A stretch of 64,000 nt of DNA from Aristolochia californica (taxonomy: Eukaryota > Streptophyta > Magnoliopsida > Piperales > Aristolochiaceae). The notes beneath the pieces were generated by a model that saw only the letters and a list, made by a program, of their open reading frames with translations, ran no database searches and was not told where the DNA came from. Shown one piece after another: positions 12,001 through 25,508 of this stretch. The stretch covers positions 11,379,981 to 11,443,980 of the forward strand of contig JARWKL010000008.1 in NCBI GenBank assembly GCA_029961685.1. The letters run 5' to 3'. The position numbers and the translations under genes are program-made. Every line of letters begins with the position of its first letter. Position 1 is the first letter of the stretch.

Positions 12001-14645
12001 CCTAGAAATTAAAGACATTTTTTTGGACTTATCTCTCTATATTGATGCATTTTCATTTTAGATGTATACTTTTTTCTTAAATCAAAACTTAAGTTTTCAC
12101 TTTTCTATTTATCTCGTAATAAATAAAGATAAGGCAAATAGATCACAACAAAATAAAAATTTTAGAGTTTATGTATGCAAAAAATTTAAAACAAGAACAA
12201 ATGTAAGTAAAGAAAATTTATTCACACACCACAAATGAACACAAAAGTTTTGATATCCAAGTTTTGGAAATTCCACTAGTTCAACTCTAATAGCATGGAA
12301 TTTTATAAGAAAGAGATTTCTAATTGATCCTACAAATGTTTTAAATGTGGATATGCATTCTTGAAACAAGTTAAAGATGAAAATGACCCTTGGATCTAAA
12401 ACTCATTAAATTCTCAAGTGAACGTGAGGTGGGATATTTACCCGAGTCAACCAAGCCATTATTTTACCCATTTACAAAAAGCTGACCTAAGTATCTTAGC
12501 TGTTTGTAAAGTGATTTATAGGTCGATCATGCATAATGGGCTATTTGTTTTGTAACAAATGACTTATGGATTGGGAGTCAACACTCAGTTAAAAATCCTC
12601 CGCGTCCCTCATTTCCCAATGATTGCAAACCCTAATATATAAAAACTAGAAAGATTTTACAATCCGTAAAACCTCGAGACACTTTTTTTTTGAATTATCT
12701 CTCTCTACATTTGTGCATTTCAATTTTAGATGTATATTTTTTTCTTAAATCAAAACTTGAGTTTTCACTCTTCCCTTTATCTCAAAAGAAAAAAAATAAG
12801 GGAAATAGATCACAACAAAATGAAAATTAATTTTAGAGTTTATGTAAGCAAAAAATTTAAAAAAACAATAAATGTAAGTAATGAAATTTTATTCACACAC
12901 CATAGATGAACATAAAAGTTTTGATATCCAAATTTTGGAAATTCCACTTGTTCAACCCTAAATGGTAGTATTTTTATACGAAAGAGATTTCTAATTGATC
13001 CTACACATGTTTGAAATATGGATATACAAGCTTGAAACATGTTAAAGATGCAAATGACCTATGGATCCAAACCTCAATAAATTTTCAAGTGAATGTGCGA
13101 TGGGATATTTACCCGACTAAAACAAACCATTATTTTGTAAATTTAAAAAAATCTGACCTAACAATCATAGATGATTGTCAAGTGATTTATCTGCCAATCA
13201 TGCGTAACGGGCTATGTTTTTTTCATAAATGACTTACGGATAAGGAGTCAACACTCAGTTAAAAATCCCCCGCCTCCCCCTTTTCCCGATGATTGCAAAA
13301 CCTAATATATAAAAACTAGAAAGAGTTTAAAATCCCTAAAAATTACATACACTTTTTTGGAATTATCTCTCTATATTGGTGCATTTCCATTTTAGATGTA
13401 TAATTTTTTCTTAAATCAAAACTTGAGTTTTCACTTTTCTATTTATCTAGTAATAAAAAAAATGAAAATCTTAGAGTATTTGTATGCAAATAATTTAAAA
13501 CAACAACAAATGTAAGTAAAGAAAATTTATTCATGCACCACACATGAAGACAAAAGTTTTGATATCCAAGTTTGGGAAATTCCACTAGTTCATCCCTAAT
13601 AGCTTGAAATTTTATAAGAAAAATACTTCTAATTGATCCTACACATGTTTTAAATGTGGATATGCATGCTTGAAACAAGTTAAAGATGGAAATGACCTAT
13701 GGTTCCAAACCTCAAAAAATTCTCAAATGAACATGCGGTGGGATATTTACCTGAGTCAAACAAGCCATTATTTTACCCATTTACAAATAGCTGACCTAAC
13801 AATCGTAGATGATTGGAAAATAATTTATCGGTTAAACATGCGTAATGGGCTATATTTTTAAGAAATTACTTATGGAAAGGGAGTCAACACACAGTTAAAA
13901 ATCCCCGCCTCCCCCATTTCCAAACGATTGCAAAACCTAAATTATAAGACCTAGAAAGAGTTTCCAATTCCAAAAAATTATAGACCCTTTTTTGAATTAT
14001 CTCTCTTTACATTTGTGCATTTCCATTTTAGATGTCTACTTTTTTCTTAAATCAAAACTTGAGTTTTCACTTTTCTATTTATCTCGTAATAAAAAAAGAT
14101 AAGGCAAATATATCACAACAAAATAAAATTTTTGGAGTTTATGTATGCAAAAAATTGAAGTAAAGAAAGTTTATTCACACACCACACATGAACACAAAAG
14201 TTTTGATATCCAAGTTTTGGAAATTCCAGTAGTTCAACCCTAATAGCTTGGAATTTTATAAGAAAGAGATATCTAATTGATCCTACACATGTTTTAAATG
14301 TGGATATGCATGCTTGAAACAAGTTAAAGATGGAAATGACCTATGGATCCAAACCTAGTTAAATTCTCAAATGAACGTGTGGTGGGATATTTACCCGAGT
14401 CAAACAAGCCATTATATTGCCCATTTACAAAAAGCTAACCTAACTATCATAGCTGATTGTAAATAGAATTATCTGTCAATCATGTGTAACGGGCTATTTT
14501 TTTGTAAGGAAAGACTTATGGATTGGGAGTCAACACTCAATTAAAAATCCCTCGCTTCCCCCAATTTCCCAATGAAAGCAAAACCTAATATATAAAAACT
14601 AGAAAGAGTGTACAATCCGTAAAGATTACAGACACTTTTTTTTTG

Positions 14646-15169
14646 AATTATCTATCTCTACATTTGTGAATTTCCATTTTAGATGTTAATGTTTTTCTTA
14701 AATAAAAACTTGAGTTTTCAAATTTCCCTTTATCTCGTAAGCAAAAAGATAAGGCAAATAGATCACAAAAAAATTAAAACTAATTTTAGAGTTTATGTAA
14801 GCAAAAAATTTAAAACAACAATAAATGCAAGTAAGGAAAATTTATTCACACACCATATATGAACGCAAAAGTTTTGATATCCAAGTTTGGGAAATTATAC
14901 TAGTTCAACTTTAATAGGTTGGAATTTTAGAAGAAAGAGATTTCTAATTGACCCTTCACATGTTTTAAGTATGGATATGCATGCTTTAAACAAGTTAAAG
15001 ATGCAAATGACATTTGGATCCAAACCTCATTAAATTCTCAAGTGAACGAGCGGTAGGTAATTTAACCGTGTCAAACAAACCATTATTTTGCCTTTTAAAA
15101 AAAACTGAAACCTAATATTAAAAAAATAGAAAGAGTTTACAATCCCTAAAAATTACTGACACTTTTTTG
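14646..15169 (+). repeat. Internally deleted A monomer (524 bp)
   Basis: About 135 bp is missing near 15107. AAAAAACTGA joins directly to AACCTAATATTA, removing the palindrome and the C-rich tract. The result is close to family B in length, but the deletion endpoints differ from those separating A from B. Confidence 0.85.
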
Positions 15170-15836
15170 AATTATCTCTCTACATTTCTGCATTTCCATT
15201 TTAGATGTCTACTTTTTTCTTAAATCAAAAGTTGCGTTTTCACTTTTCCGTTTATCTCGTAAGAAAAAAGATAAGGCAAGTAGATCACAACAAAATGGAT
15301 ATTAATTTTAGAGTTTATGAAAGAAAAAATTTTAAAACAACAATAAATGTAAGTAAAGAAAATTTATTCACACACCACAAATGAACACAAAAGTTTTGAT
15401 ATCCAAGTTTTGAAAATTCCACTAGATCAACCCTAATAGGTTGGAATTTTATAAGAAAAAGATTTCTAATTAATCCTACACATGTTTTAAAAATGGATAT
15501 GCATGCTTGATACATGTTAAAAATGCAAATGTCATTTGGATCCAAACCTCATTAAATTCTAAGGTGAACTTGCGGTGGGATATTTACCAAAGTCATGCAA
15601 GACATTATTTTTCCCACTTACAAAAAGCAAACCTAATAACTTTAGCTGATTGTAAAGTGATTTATCGGTCAATCATGCATGAACAGCTATATTTTTGTAC
15701 GAAATGACTTATGGATTGGGAGTCAACACTCAGTTAAAAATCCCCCCTGTCATCAACTCCCCAACGATTTTAAAACCTAATATATAAACACGAGACAGAG
15801 TTTACAATTCCTAAAACCTATAGACACTTTTTTTTG

Positions 15837-16467
15837 AATTATCTCTCTCTACATTTGTGCATTTCCATTTTAGATGTCTTCTTTTGTCTTATAAGAAAAA
15901 GGATAAGGTAAACAAATCACAACAAAATTAAAACTAAATTTAGATTTTATGTACGCAAAAAATTTAAAACAATAATAAATGTAAGTAATAAAAATTTATT
16001 CACACACCACATATGAACACAAAATTTTTGATTTCCAAGTTTGGGAAATTCCACTAGTTCATCCCTAATAGCTTGGAATTTTATAAGAAAGAGATTTCTA
16101 ATTGATCCTACACATGTTTTTAACATGGATATGCATGCTTGAAACATGTTAAAGATGAAAATGACCTAAGGATCCAAACCTCATTAAATTCTCAAATGAA
16201 CGTGCGGTGGGATATTTACCCGAGTCAAACAAGCCATTATGTTGCCCTTTTACAAAAAGTTGACATATTCATCCAAGATGATTGTAATGTGATTTATCAG
16301 TCAAACTTGTGTAATAGGCTAGATTTTTGTAAGAAATGAGTTACGGATTGGGTGACAATACTCAATTAAAAATCCAATACCTCCCCCTTTTCTCGACGAT
16401 TGCAAAACCTAATATATAAAAACTAGAAAGAGTTTAGAATCCCTAAAAATTAAAGTCGCTATTTTTG
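15837..16467 (+). repeat. A monomer with small deletion (631 bp)
   Basis: About 36 bp, including the AAATCAAAACTTGAG box, is missing near 15888, where TTTTGTCTTATAAG replaces it. Confidence 0.8.
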
Positions 16468-19427
16468 AATTATCTCTCTCTACATTTGTGCATTTCCATT
16501 TTAGATGTTTACTTTTTTCTTAAAACAAAACGTGAGTTTTCACTTTTCCCTTTATCTCGTAAGCAAAAAGATAAGGCAAATAGATCACAACAAAATGGAA
16601 ATTAATTTTAGAGTTTATGTAAGCCAAAAATTATAAACAACAACAAATCTAAGTAAGGAAAATTTATTCACACACCACATATGAAAAGTTTTGATTTCAA
16701 ATTTTTGGAAATTCCACTAGATTAACCCTAATAGCTTGGAATTTTCTGAGAAAGATTTCCAATTGATCCTACACATGTTTTAATTGTGCATATGCATGCT
16801 TGAAACAAGTTAATGATGGAAAAGACCTATGGATCCAAATCTAATTAAATTCTCAAATGAATGTGTGGTGGGATATTTACCTGAGTCAAACAAACCATTA
16901 TATTGCCCATTTAGAAAAAGATAACCTTACAATCATAGCTGATTGTAAATAGAATTATTTGTCAATCATGTGTAACGGGCAATTTTTTTTTAAGAAAAGA
17001 CTTAAGGATTGGGAGTAAACACTCCGTTAAAAATCCCTAGCATCCCCCAATTTCCCAACGATTGCAAAACCTCATATATAAATACTAGAAAAAGTTTACA
17101 ATCCCTAAAAAACAGAAATTTTTTTTTAATTATCTATCTCTACATTTGTGAATTTCCATTTTAGATGTTAATTGTTTTTAAATTAAAACTCAAGTTTTGA
17201 CCTTTCCCTTTGTCTCGTAAGGAAAAAAATAAGGCAACAAGATCACAACAAAATAAAAACTAATTTTAGAGTTTATGTAAGCAAAAAATTTAAAACAACA
17301 ATAAATGTAAGTAATGAAAATTTATTCACACACCACAAATGAACACAAAAGTTTTGATATTCATGTTTGGAAAATTCTACTAGTTCAACCATAATAGGTT
17401 GGAATTTTATAAGAAAGAGATTTCTAATTGATTCTTCACATGTTTCCAATATGGATATGCATGCATGAAACTTGATAAAGAGGTAAATGACCTTTGGATC
17501 TAAACAACATTACATTCTCAAGTGAACGAGCGGTGGGATATTTACCCGACTCAAACAAGCCATTATTTTGCCCATTTAAAAAAAGCTGACCTAACAATCC
17601 TAGATGATTGTAAAGTGATTTATCGATCAAACATACGTAACGGTCTAGATTTTTGTAAGAAATGACTTATGGATTGGGTTACAACATGAGTTAAAAATCC
17701 CCCGCCTCCCCCTTTTTCTCGATGATTGCAAAACCAAATATTTTAAAACTTGAAAAAGTTTACAATCCATAAAAATTATAGACACTTTTTGGAATTATCT
17801 CTCTCTAAATTTCTAGATTTCCATTTTAGATGTCAACTTTTTTCTTAAATCAAAACTTGAGTTTTCACTTTTTCGTTTATCTCGTAAGCAAAATGATGTA
17901 AAACAACAAATGGATATTAATTTTAGAGTTTATGTAAGGAAAAAATGTAAAACAACAACAAATGTAAGTAAAGAAAATTTATTCACACACGACAATGAAC
18001 AGAAAAAATTTTATATCCAAGTTTGGAAAATTCCACTAGTTCAACCCTAATAGGTTGGAATTCTATAAGAAAGATATTTCTAATTGATCCTACACATGTT
18101 TTAAATAAGGATATGCATGCTTGAAACATGTTAAAGATGCAAATGTCATATGGATCCAAAACTCATTAAATTCTCAAGTGAACGTGCGGTGGGATATTTA
18201 CTCTAGTCAAACAAGCCATTATTTTTCCCATTTAATAAAGCTGACCTAACAATCTTAGCTGATTGTAAAGTGATTTATCGATCAATCATGTGTAATGGGC
18301 TATATTTTTATAAGAAATGACTTATGGATTGGGAGTCTACACTCAGTTAAAAAACCCCCGTGTCCCCCAATTTCCCAACGATTACAAAACCTAATATTAA
18401 AAAATATAAAGAGTTTACAATCCCTAAAAATTACTTATACTTTTTTTTGAATTATCTCTCTCTACATTTGTGAATTTATATTTTAGATGTTAATTTTTTC
18501 TTAAATCAAAACTCGAGTTTTCACTTTTCCCTTTATCTCGTAAACAAAAAGATAAGGCAACAAGATCACAACAAAATGCAAACTAATTTTAGAGTTTATA
18601 TAAGCAAAATATTTAAAACAACAATAAATGTAAGTAAAGAAAAATTATTCACACACCACAAATGAACACAAAAGTTTTGATATCCAAGTTTGGAAAATTC
18701 TACTAGTTCAACCCTAATAGGTTGGAATTTTATAAGAAAGAGATTTCTAATTGATCCTTCACATGTTTTAAATCTAGATATACATGCTTGAAACATGATA
18801 AAGATGCAAATGACCTTTGGATCCAAACATCATTAAATTCTCAAGTGAATGAGAGGTAGGATATTTACCCGAGTCAAACAAGTAATTATTTTGACCATTT
18901 ACAAAAAGCTGACCTAACATTCCTAGATGATTGTAAAGTGATTTAACGGTCAAACATACGTAATGGGGTATATTTTTGTAAGAAATGACTTATGGATTGG
19001 GATATAACACTCAGTTAAAAATCCCCCGCATCCCCCTTTTCTCGACGATTGCAAAACCTTATATTTAAAAACTAGAAAGAGTTTACAATTCATAAAAATT
19101 ACAGACACTTTTTGGAATTATCTCTCTCTATATTTCTGCATTTCCATTTTAGATGTCTACCTTTTTCTTAAATCAAAACTATAGTTTTCACTTTTCCCTT
19201 TATCATGTAAGCAAAAAGATAAAGCGAATAGATCACAACAAAATAGATATTAATTTTAGAATTTATGTAAGCAAAAAATGTAAAACACCAACAAATGTAA
19301 GTAAAGAAAATTTATTCTCACACCAAAAATGATCACAAAATATTTTATATCCAAGTTTTGGAAATTCCACTAGTTCAACCCTAATAGGTTTGAATTTTAT
19401 AAGAAAGATATTTCTAATTGATCCTAC

Positions 19428-19465
19428 ACATGTTTTAAATATGGATATGCATGCTTGAAACATGT
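19428..19465. repeat. Dyad 2 in family A (representative copy)
   Basis: ACATGTTT (19428-19435) and AAACATGT (19458-19465) are perfect inverted arms with a 22-base loop that contains ATGCAT and GCATGC. It is conserved in both families. Confidence 0.85.
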
Positions 19466-20247
19466 TAAAGATGCAAATGTCATATGGATCCAAACCTTAT
19501 TAAATTCTCAAGTGAACGAGCGGTGGGATATTTACCCGAGTCAAACTTGCTATTATTTGCCCATTTACAAAAAGCTGACCTAAAAATCTTTGCTGATTGT
19601 AAAGTGATTTATTGGTCAATCATGCGTAATGGGCTATATTTTTATAAGAAATGACTTATGGATTGGGAGTCAGCCCTTAGTTAAAAATCCCCCGCGTCCC
19701 CCATTTCTCAACGATTGTAAAACCTAATATATAAAAACTAGACAGAGTTTACAATCCCTAAACCCTAGAGACACTTTTTTTTGAATGATCTCTCTCTACA
19801 TTTGTGCAATTTCTTTTTAGATGTATACTTTTTTCTTAAATCAAAACTTGAATTTTCACTTTTCCCTTTATCTCATAAGCAAAAAGATAAGGTAAATAGA
19901 TCACAACAAAATGAAAACTAATTTAAGAGTTTATGTTAGCAAAAAATTTAAAACAACAATAAATGTAAGTCATGAAAATTTATTCACACACCATAGATGA
20001 ACACAAAAGTTTTGATATCCAAGTTTAGGAAATTCCACTAGGTCAACCCTAATAGGTTATAATTTTATAAGAAAGAGATTTCTAATTGATCCTACACATG
20101 TTTTAAATATGGATATGCATGCATGAAATATGTTAGTGATGCAAATGACCTATGGATCCAAACCTCATTAAATTCTCAAGTGAACGTGCGGCGGGATATC
20201 TACGTGACTCAAACAAGCCATTATTTTGCCCTTTTACAAAAAGGTGA

Positions 20248-20442
20248 CCTAACAATCATAGATGATTGTAAAGTGATTTATTGGTCAATCATGCGTAATG
20301 GGCTTTGTTTTTGTCAAAAATGACTTATGGATGGGGAGTCAACACTCAGTTAAAAATCCCCTGCCTCCCCCTTTTTCCGATGGTTGCAAAACCTAATATA
20401 TGAAAACTAGAAAGAATTTACAATCCCTAAAAACTACAGACA
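20248..20442 (+). other. A-private segment with flanking direct repeats (representative copy)
   Basis: This clear copy shows the part of A that B lacks. It starts CCTAACAATCATAGATG (20248) and ends at CCTAAAAACTACAGACA (20426-20442), two similar short direct repeats 178 bp apart. Between them lie the 18-bp palindrome at 20252-20269, a further CAATCAT at 20286-20292, and the C-rich tract. In B a single CCTAA...CACAGATA sequence stands at this place. Confidence 0.8.
20252..20269. repeat. 18-bp palindrome of family A (representative copy)
   Basis: ACAATCAT-AG-ATGATTGT: two perfect 8-bp arms around a 2-bp centre. A third arm, CAATCAT, follows 17 bp downstream (20286-20292), so alternative hairpins are possible. 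The motif is present with few changes in most full-length A monomers and absent from B. Confidence 0.85.
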
Positions 20443-21344
20443 CTTTGTTTGGAATTATCTCTCTCTACATATGTGCATTACAAAATTAGATGTATACTTT
20501 TTTCTTAAATCAAAACTTGAGTTTTCACTATTCCATTTATTTTGTAAGCAAAAATATAAAGCAAATAGATCCGAACAAAATGAAAATTTTAGAGTTGATG
20601 TATGCAAAAAATTAAAAACAACAACAAATGTAAGTAAAGAAAATTTATTCATACACAACATATGAACATGAAAGTTTTAATTTCCAAGTTTGGGAAATTC
20701 CACTAGTTCATCCCTAATAGCTTGGAATTTTATAAGAAAAAGATTTCGAATTGATCCGACACATGTTTTAAACATGAATATGCATGCTTGAAACATGTTA
20801 AAAATGAAAATGACCCATGGATCCAAACCTCATTGAATTCTCAAGGGAACGTGTGGTCGGATATTTACTCGAGTCAAACAAGCCATTATTCTGCCCTTTT
20901 ACAAAAAGCTGACTGAATAATCCAAGATTATTCTGTCAAACAAGCTTAACGAGCTTGATTTTTGTAAGGAATGACTTATGGATTGGGAGACAACACTCAA
21001 TTAAAAATCCCCTGCCTCCATCTTTTCCCGACGATTTCAAAACGTAATAATTAAAAACTAGAAAGAGTTTACAATTCTTAAAAATTACACAAATTTTTTG
21101 AAATTATCTCTCTCTATATTTGTGCATTTCCATTTTAGATTTATTATTTTTTCTTAAATCAAAACTTGAGTTTTCACTTTTCCATTTATCTCGTAATAAA
21201 AAAAGATAAGACAAATAGATCACAACATAATAAAAAATTTACAGTTTATATATGCAAAAAATTTAAAACAACACCAAATGTAAGTATAGAAAATTTATTC
21301 ACACACCACATGTGAACACAAAAGTTTTGATTGCCAAGTTTGGG

Positions 21345-21380
21345 AAATTCCACTAGTTCAACCCTAATAGCTTGGAATTT
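21345..21380. repeat. Dyad 1 in family A (representative copy)
   Basis: AAATTCCA (21345-21352) and TGGAATTT (21373-21380) are perfect inverted arms with a 20-base loop. The element recurs in most A monomers and, with one more base pair, in family B. Confidence 0.85.
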
Positions 21381-21772
21381 TATAAGAAAGAGATTTCTAA
21401 TTGATCCTACACATGTTTTAAATGTGGATATGCATGCCTCAAACAAGTTAAAGATGGAATTGATCAATGGTTCCAAACCTCATTAAATTCTCAAATGAAC
21501 TTGCGGTGGGATATTTACCCAAGTCAAACAAGCCATTATTTTGCCCATTTACAAAAAGGTGACTTAACAATCATAGCTGGTTGTAAAGTGATTTATTTGC
21601 CAATCATGCATAACAGGATAAATTTTTGTAAGAAAAGACCTATTGATTAGGAGTCAACACTCAGTTAAAAATCCTTCACTTACCCCCAGTCTCCCAACGA
21701 TTGAAAAATCTAATATATAAAAACTAGAAAGTGTTTACAATACCTAAAAATTATATACACTTTTTTTGTATG

Positions 21773-24700
21773 AACTATCTCTACATTTTTGAATTTGCAT
21801 TTTAGATGTTAATTTTTTCTTAAATCAAAACTTGAGTTTTCACTTTTCCCTATATCTCGTAAGCAAAAAGATCACAACAAAATGAAAAATAATTTTAGAG
21901 TTTATGTAAGAAAAAAATTTAAAACAACAATAAATGTAAGTAAAGAAAATCTATCCACACACCACAAATGAAAACAAAAGTTTTGATATCCAACTTTGGG
22001 AAATTCTACTTGTTCAACCCTAATAGGTTGGAAGATTAAAAGAAAGAGATTTCTAATTGATCCTTCACATGTTTAAATATGTATATGCATGCTTGAAGCA
22101 TTTTAAAGATTCAAATGACCTTTGGATCCAAACCTCATTAAATTCTCAAGTGAACGAGCGGTGGGATATTTACTTGAGTCAAACAAGCCATTATTTTGCC
22201 CTTCTACAAAAAGCTGACCTAACAATCCTAGATGATTGTAAAGTGATTTATCGGTCAAACATGTGTAATGGGCTATATTTTTGTAAGAAATGACTTATGG
22301 ATATGGAGACAACAATCCGTTAAAAATCGCCCGCCTCCCCTTTTTCTTGACAATTGCAAAACCTAATATTTAAAAAATAAAAAGAGTTTACAATCCCAAA
22401 AAATTACAGACACTTTTTGGAATTATCACTCTCTACATTTCGGCATTTCTATTTTAGATGTCTACTTTTTTCTTAAATGAAAACCTGAGTTTTCACTTTT
22501 CCCTTTATCTCGTAAGCAAAAAGATAATGCAAATAGATCACAACAAAATGGAAATTAATTTTAGTGTTTATGTAAGCAAAAAATTAAAAACAACAATAAA
22601 TTTAAGTAAAGAAAATCTATTCACACAAATGAACACAAAAGTTTGGATATCCAAGTTTGGGAAATTCCACTATTTGAACCCAAATAGGTTGGAATTTTGT
22701 AAGAAAGAGATTTCTAATTGATCCTACACATGTTTTAAATATGGATATGCATGCTTGAAACATGTTAAAGATGCAAATGTCATATGGATCCAAACCTCAT
22801 CAAATTCTCAAGTGAACGTGCGGTGGGATATTTACCCGAGTCAAACTTGCTATTATTTTGCCCATTTACAAAAAGTTGACCTAACAATCTTAGCTGATTG
22901 TAAAGTGATTTATCAGTCAATAATACGTAATGGGCTATATTTTTATAAGAAATCACTTATGGATTGGGAGTCAGCACTCAAATAAAAATCAATGCGTCCC
23001 CCATTTCCCAACGATTGTAAAACCGAATATATAAAAACTTGACAGAGTTTACTATCCCTAAAACCTAGAGACACTTTTTTATGAATTATCTCTTTCAAGA
23101 TTTGTGCATTTCTAGTTTATATGTATACTTTTTTCTTAAATAAAAACTTGAATTTTAACTTTTCCATTTATCTCATACGCAAAAAGATAAGGTAAATAGA
23201 TCACAACAAAATGAAAACTAAGTTTAGAGTTTATGTAAGCAAAAAATTTAAACCAACAATAAATGTAAGTAATAAAAATTTATTCACACACCAAAGATGA
23301 CACAAAAGTTTTGATATCCAAGTTTTGGAAATTCCACTAGTTCAACCCTAATAGATTGTAATTTTATAAGAAAGAGATTTCTAATTGATCCTACACATGT
23401 TTTAAATAGGGATATGTATTCTTGAAACATGTTAAAAATGCAAATGACCTATGGACAAACCTCATTAAATTCTCAAGTGAACGTGTGGTGGGATTTTTAC
23501 CCGACTTAAACAAGCCATTATTTTGCCCATATTTAAAAAGCTGACTGAACAATCATAGATTATTTTAAAGTGATTTATCGGTCAATCATGTGTAACGGGC
23601 TATGTTTTTGTCAGAAATGACTTAAGGATTGGGAGTCAACACTCAGTTACAAATCCCCCTTCTCCCCCTTTTCCCGATGGTTGCAAAACCTAATATATAA
23701 AAACTAGAAAGAGTTTACAATCCCGAAAAATTACACACTGTTTTGGAATTATCTCTCTCAGCATATATGCAATTCAATTTTAGATGTATAATTTTCTTAA
23801 ATAAAAACTTGAGTTTTCACTTTTCGATTTATCTTGTAAGAAAAAATGTAAGGCAAATAGATAAGAACAAAACGAAAAATTTAGAGTTGATGCATGCAAA
23901 AATTAAAAACAACAACAAATTTAAGTAAAGGAAATTTATTGACACACCACATATGAACACAAAAGTTTTGATTTACAAGTTTTTGAAATTCCACTAGTTC
24001 ATCCCTAGTATCTTGGAATTTTATAAGAAAGAGATTTCTAATTGGTCCTACACTTGTTTTTAAAATGGATATGCATTCTTGAAACATGTTAAATATGAAA
24101 ATGACCTATGAATCAAAACCTCTTTAAATTCTAAAGTGAACGTGTTGTAGGATATTTACCCGAGTAAAACAAGCCATTATTTTGACCTTTTACAAAAAGC
24201 TGACCTAAATATCCAAGATGATTGTAATGTGATTTATCAGGAAAACTTGCGTAACGGGCTAGATTTTTGTAAGGAATGACTTATGGATTGGGAGACAACA
24301 TTCAATTAAAAATCCCATGCCTCCCCCTTTTCCTGACGTTTGCAAAACCTAATTTTTAAAAACTAGAAAGAGTCAATCCCTAAAAATTACAGAAACTTTT
24401 TGAAATTATCTCTCTCTAGATTTGTGCTTTTCTATTTTAGATGTATACTTTTTTCTTAAATCAAAACTTGAGTTTTCACTTTGTCATTTATCTCCTAATA
24501 AAAAAAGATAAGGCAAATAGAGCACAACAAAATAAAAAATTTAGATTTTATGTATGCAAAAAATATTTAAAACAACAACAAATGTAAGTAACGAAAATTT
24601 ATTCACACACAACATATGAACACAAAAGTTTTGATTTCCAAGTTTGGTAAATTCCACTAGTTCAGCCCTAATAGCTTCGAATTTTACAAGAAAGTGATTT

Positions 24701-25071
24701 CTATTTGATCCTACACATGTTTTAAATGTGGATGTGCATGCTTGAAACAAGTTAAAGATGGAAATGATCTATCATTCCAAAACTCATTAAAGTCTCAAAC
24801 GAACGTGCGGTGGGATATTTACCCGAGTCAAACAAGACATTATTTTGCGCATGGACAAAAAGCTGACCTAACAATCATAGGTTATTGTAAAGTGATTTAT
24901 CTGTATATCATGCATAACGGGCTATATTTTTGCAAGAAAAGACTTAAGGATCGAGAGTCAATACTCAGTTAAAAATCCCTCGCTTCCCCCAATTTCCCAA
25001 CGATTACAAAACCTAATATATAAAAACAAGAAAGAGTTTACAATCCCTAAAAACTACTCACACTTTTTTTG
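21773..25071 (+). repeat. 5-monomer higher-order repeat, copy II (3.3 kb)
   Basis: Anchors are at 21773, 22421, 23084, 23747 and 24404. The ordered variant set of copy I reappears: CCTTCACATG (22061), GTCATATGG (22779), CTAGAGACAC (23065), GATGGTTGC (23676), GAGTTGATG (23884), TTCATCCCTA (23999) and ATCCAAGAT (24211). The copies also carry many private differences, so this duplication is much older than those in family B. Confidence 0.85.
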
Positions 25072-25508
25072 AATTATCTCTCTCTACATTTGTGCATTTC
25101 CATTTTAGATGTTTACTTTTTTCTTAAATCACAAAGATTTCTAATTTATCCAACACATGTTTTAAATATGGATATGCATGCTTGAAACATGCTAAAGATG
25201 CAAATGACCTATGGATCCAAACCTCATTAAACTCTCAAGTGAACTTGCGGTGGATATATACCCGAGTCGAGTAAGCCATTATTTTTCCCATTTACAAAAA
25301 GGTGACCTAACAAATATAGATGATTGTAAAGTGATTTATCGGTCAATCATGAGTAATGGTCTATATTTTTGTAGGAAAAGAATTAAGGATTGGGAGTCAA
25401 AACTTTGTTAAAAATCCCCCACCTCCCCCTTTTCACAACGATTGCAAAGCCTAATATGTAAAAACTAGAAAGAATTTACAATCCCTAAAAATTTCAGATA
25501 CTTTTTGG
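25072..25508 (+). repeat. Most heavily deleted A monomer (437 bp)
   Basis: About 230 bp is missing near 25130. The CTTAAATCA box is joined directly to CAAAGATTTCTAAT, removing the ATCACAAC box and dyad 1. It lies immediately after higher-order copy II. Confidence 0.88.

Larger units (their letters stand above)
9371..18449 (+). repeat. A-array segment 2 (14 monomers)
   Basis: Anchors are at 9371, 10037, 10704, 11368, 12027, 12693, 13361, 13995, 14646, 15170, 15837, 16468, 17128 and 17793. Most intervals are 657-668 bp. Shorter ones are 634 (13361, about 27 bp missing near 13458), 651 (13995, near 14156), 524 (14646) and 631 (15837). A marker variant GAGACAC just before the anchor occurs near 12676. 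A related variant near 15822 reads ATAGACAC. With the copies at 19.77 and 23.07 kb these hint at an older 5- to 6-monomer periodicity. Confidence 0.93.
18450..21772 (+). repeat. 5-monomer higher-order repeat, copy I (3.3 kb)
   Basis: Anchors are at 18450, 19116, 19784, 20453 and 21102. Monomer-specific variants recur in the same order in copy II at a constant offset of 3,294-3,305 bp: CCTTCACATG (18755), GTCATATGG (19480), CTAGAGACAC (19764), GATGGTTGC (20379), GAGTTGATG (20593), TTCATCCCTA (20708) and ATCCAAGAT (20919). Confidence 0.85.

Noticed and set aside
14646..15169. The 524-bp A monomer as the ancestor of family B
   Set aside because: Its length is close to B, but its deletion endpoints differ (ACTGA/AACCTAATA, not the two CCTAA repeats), and it lacks the B-specific insertions.
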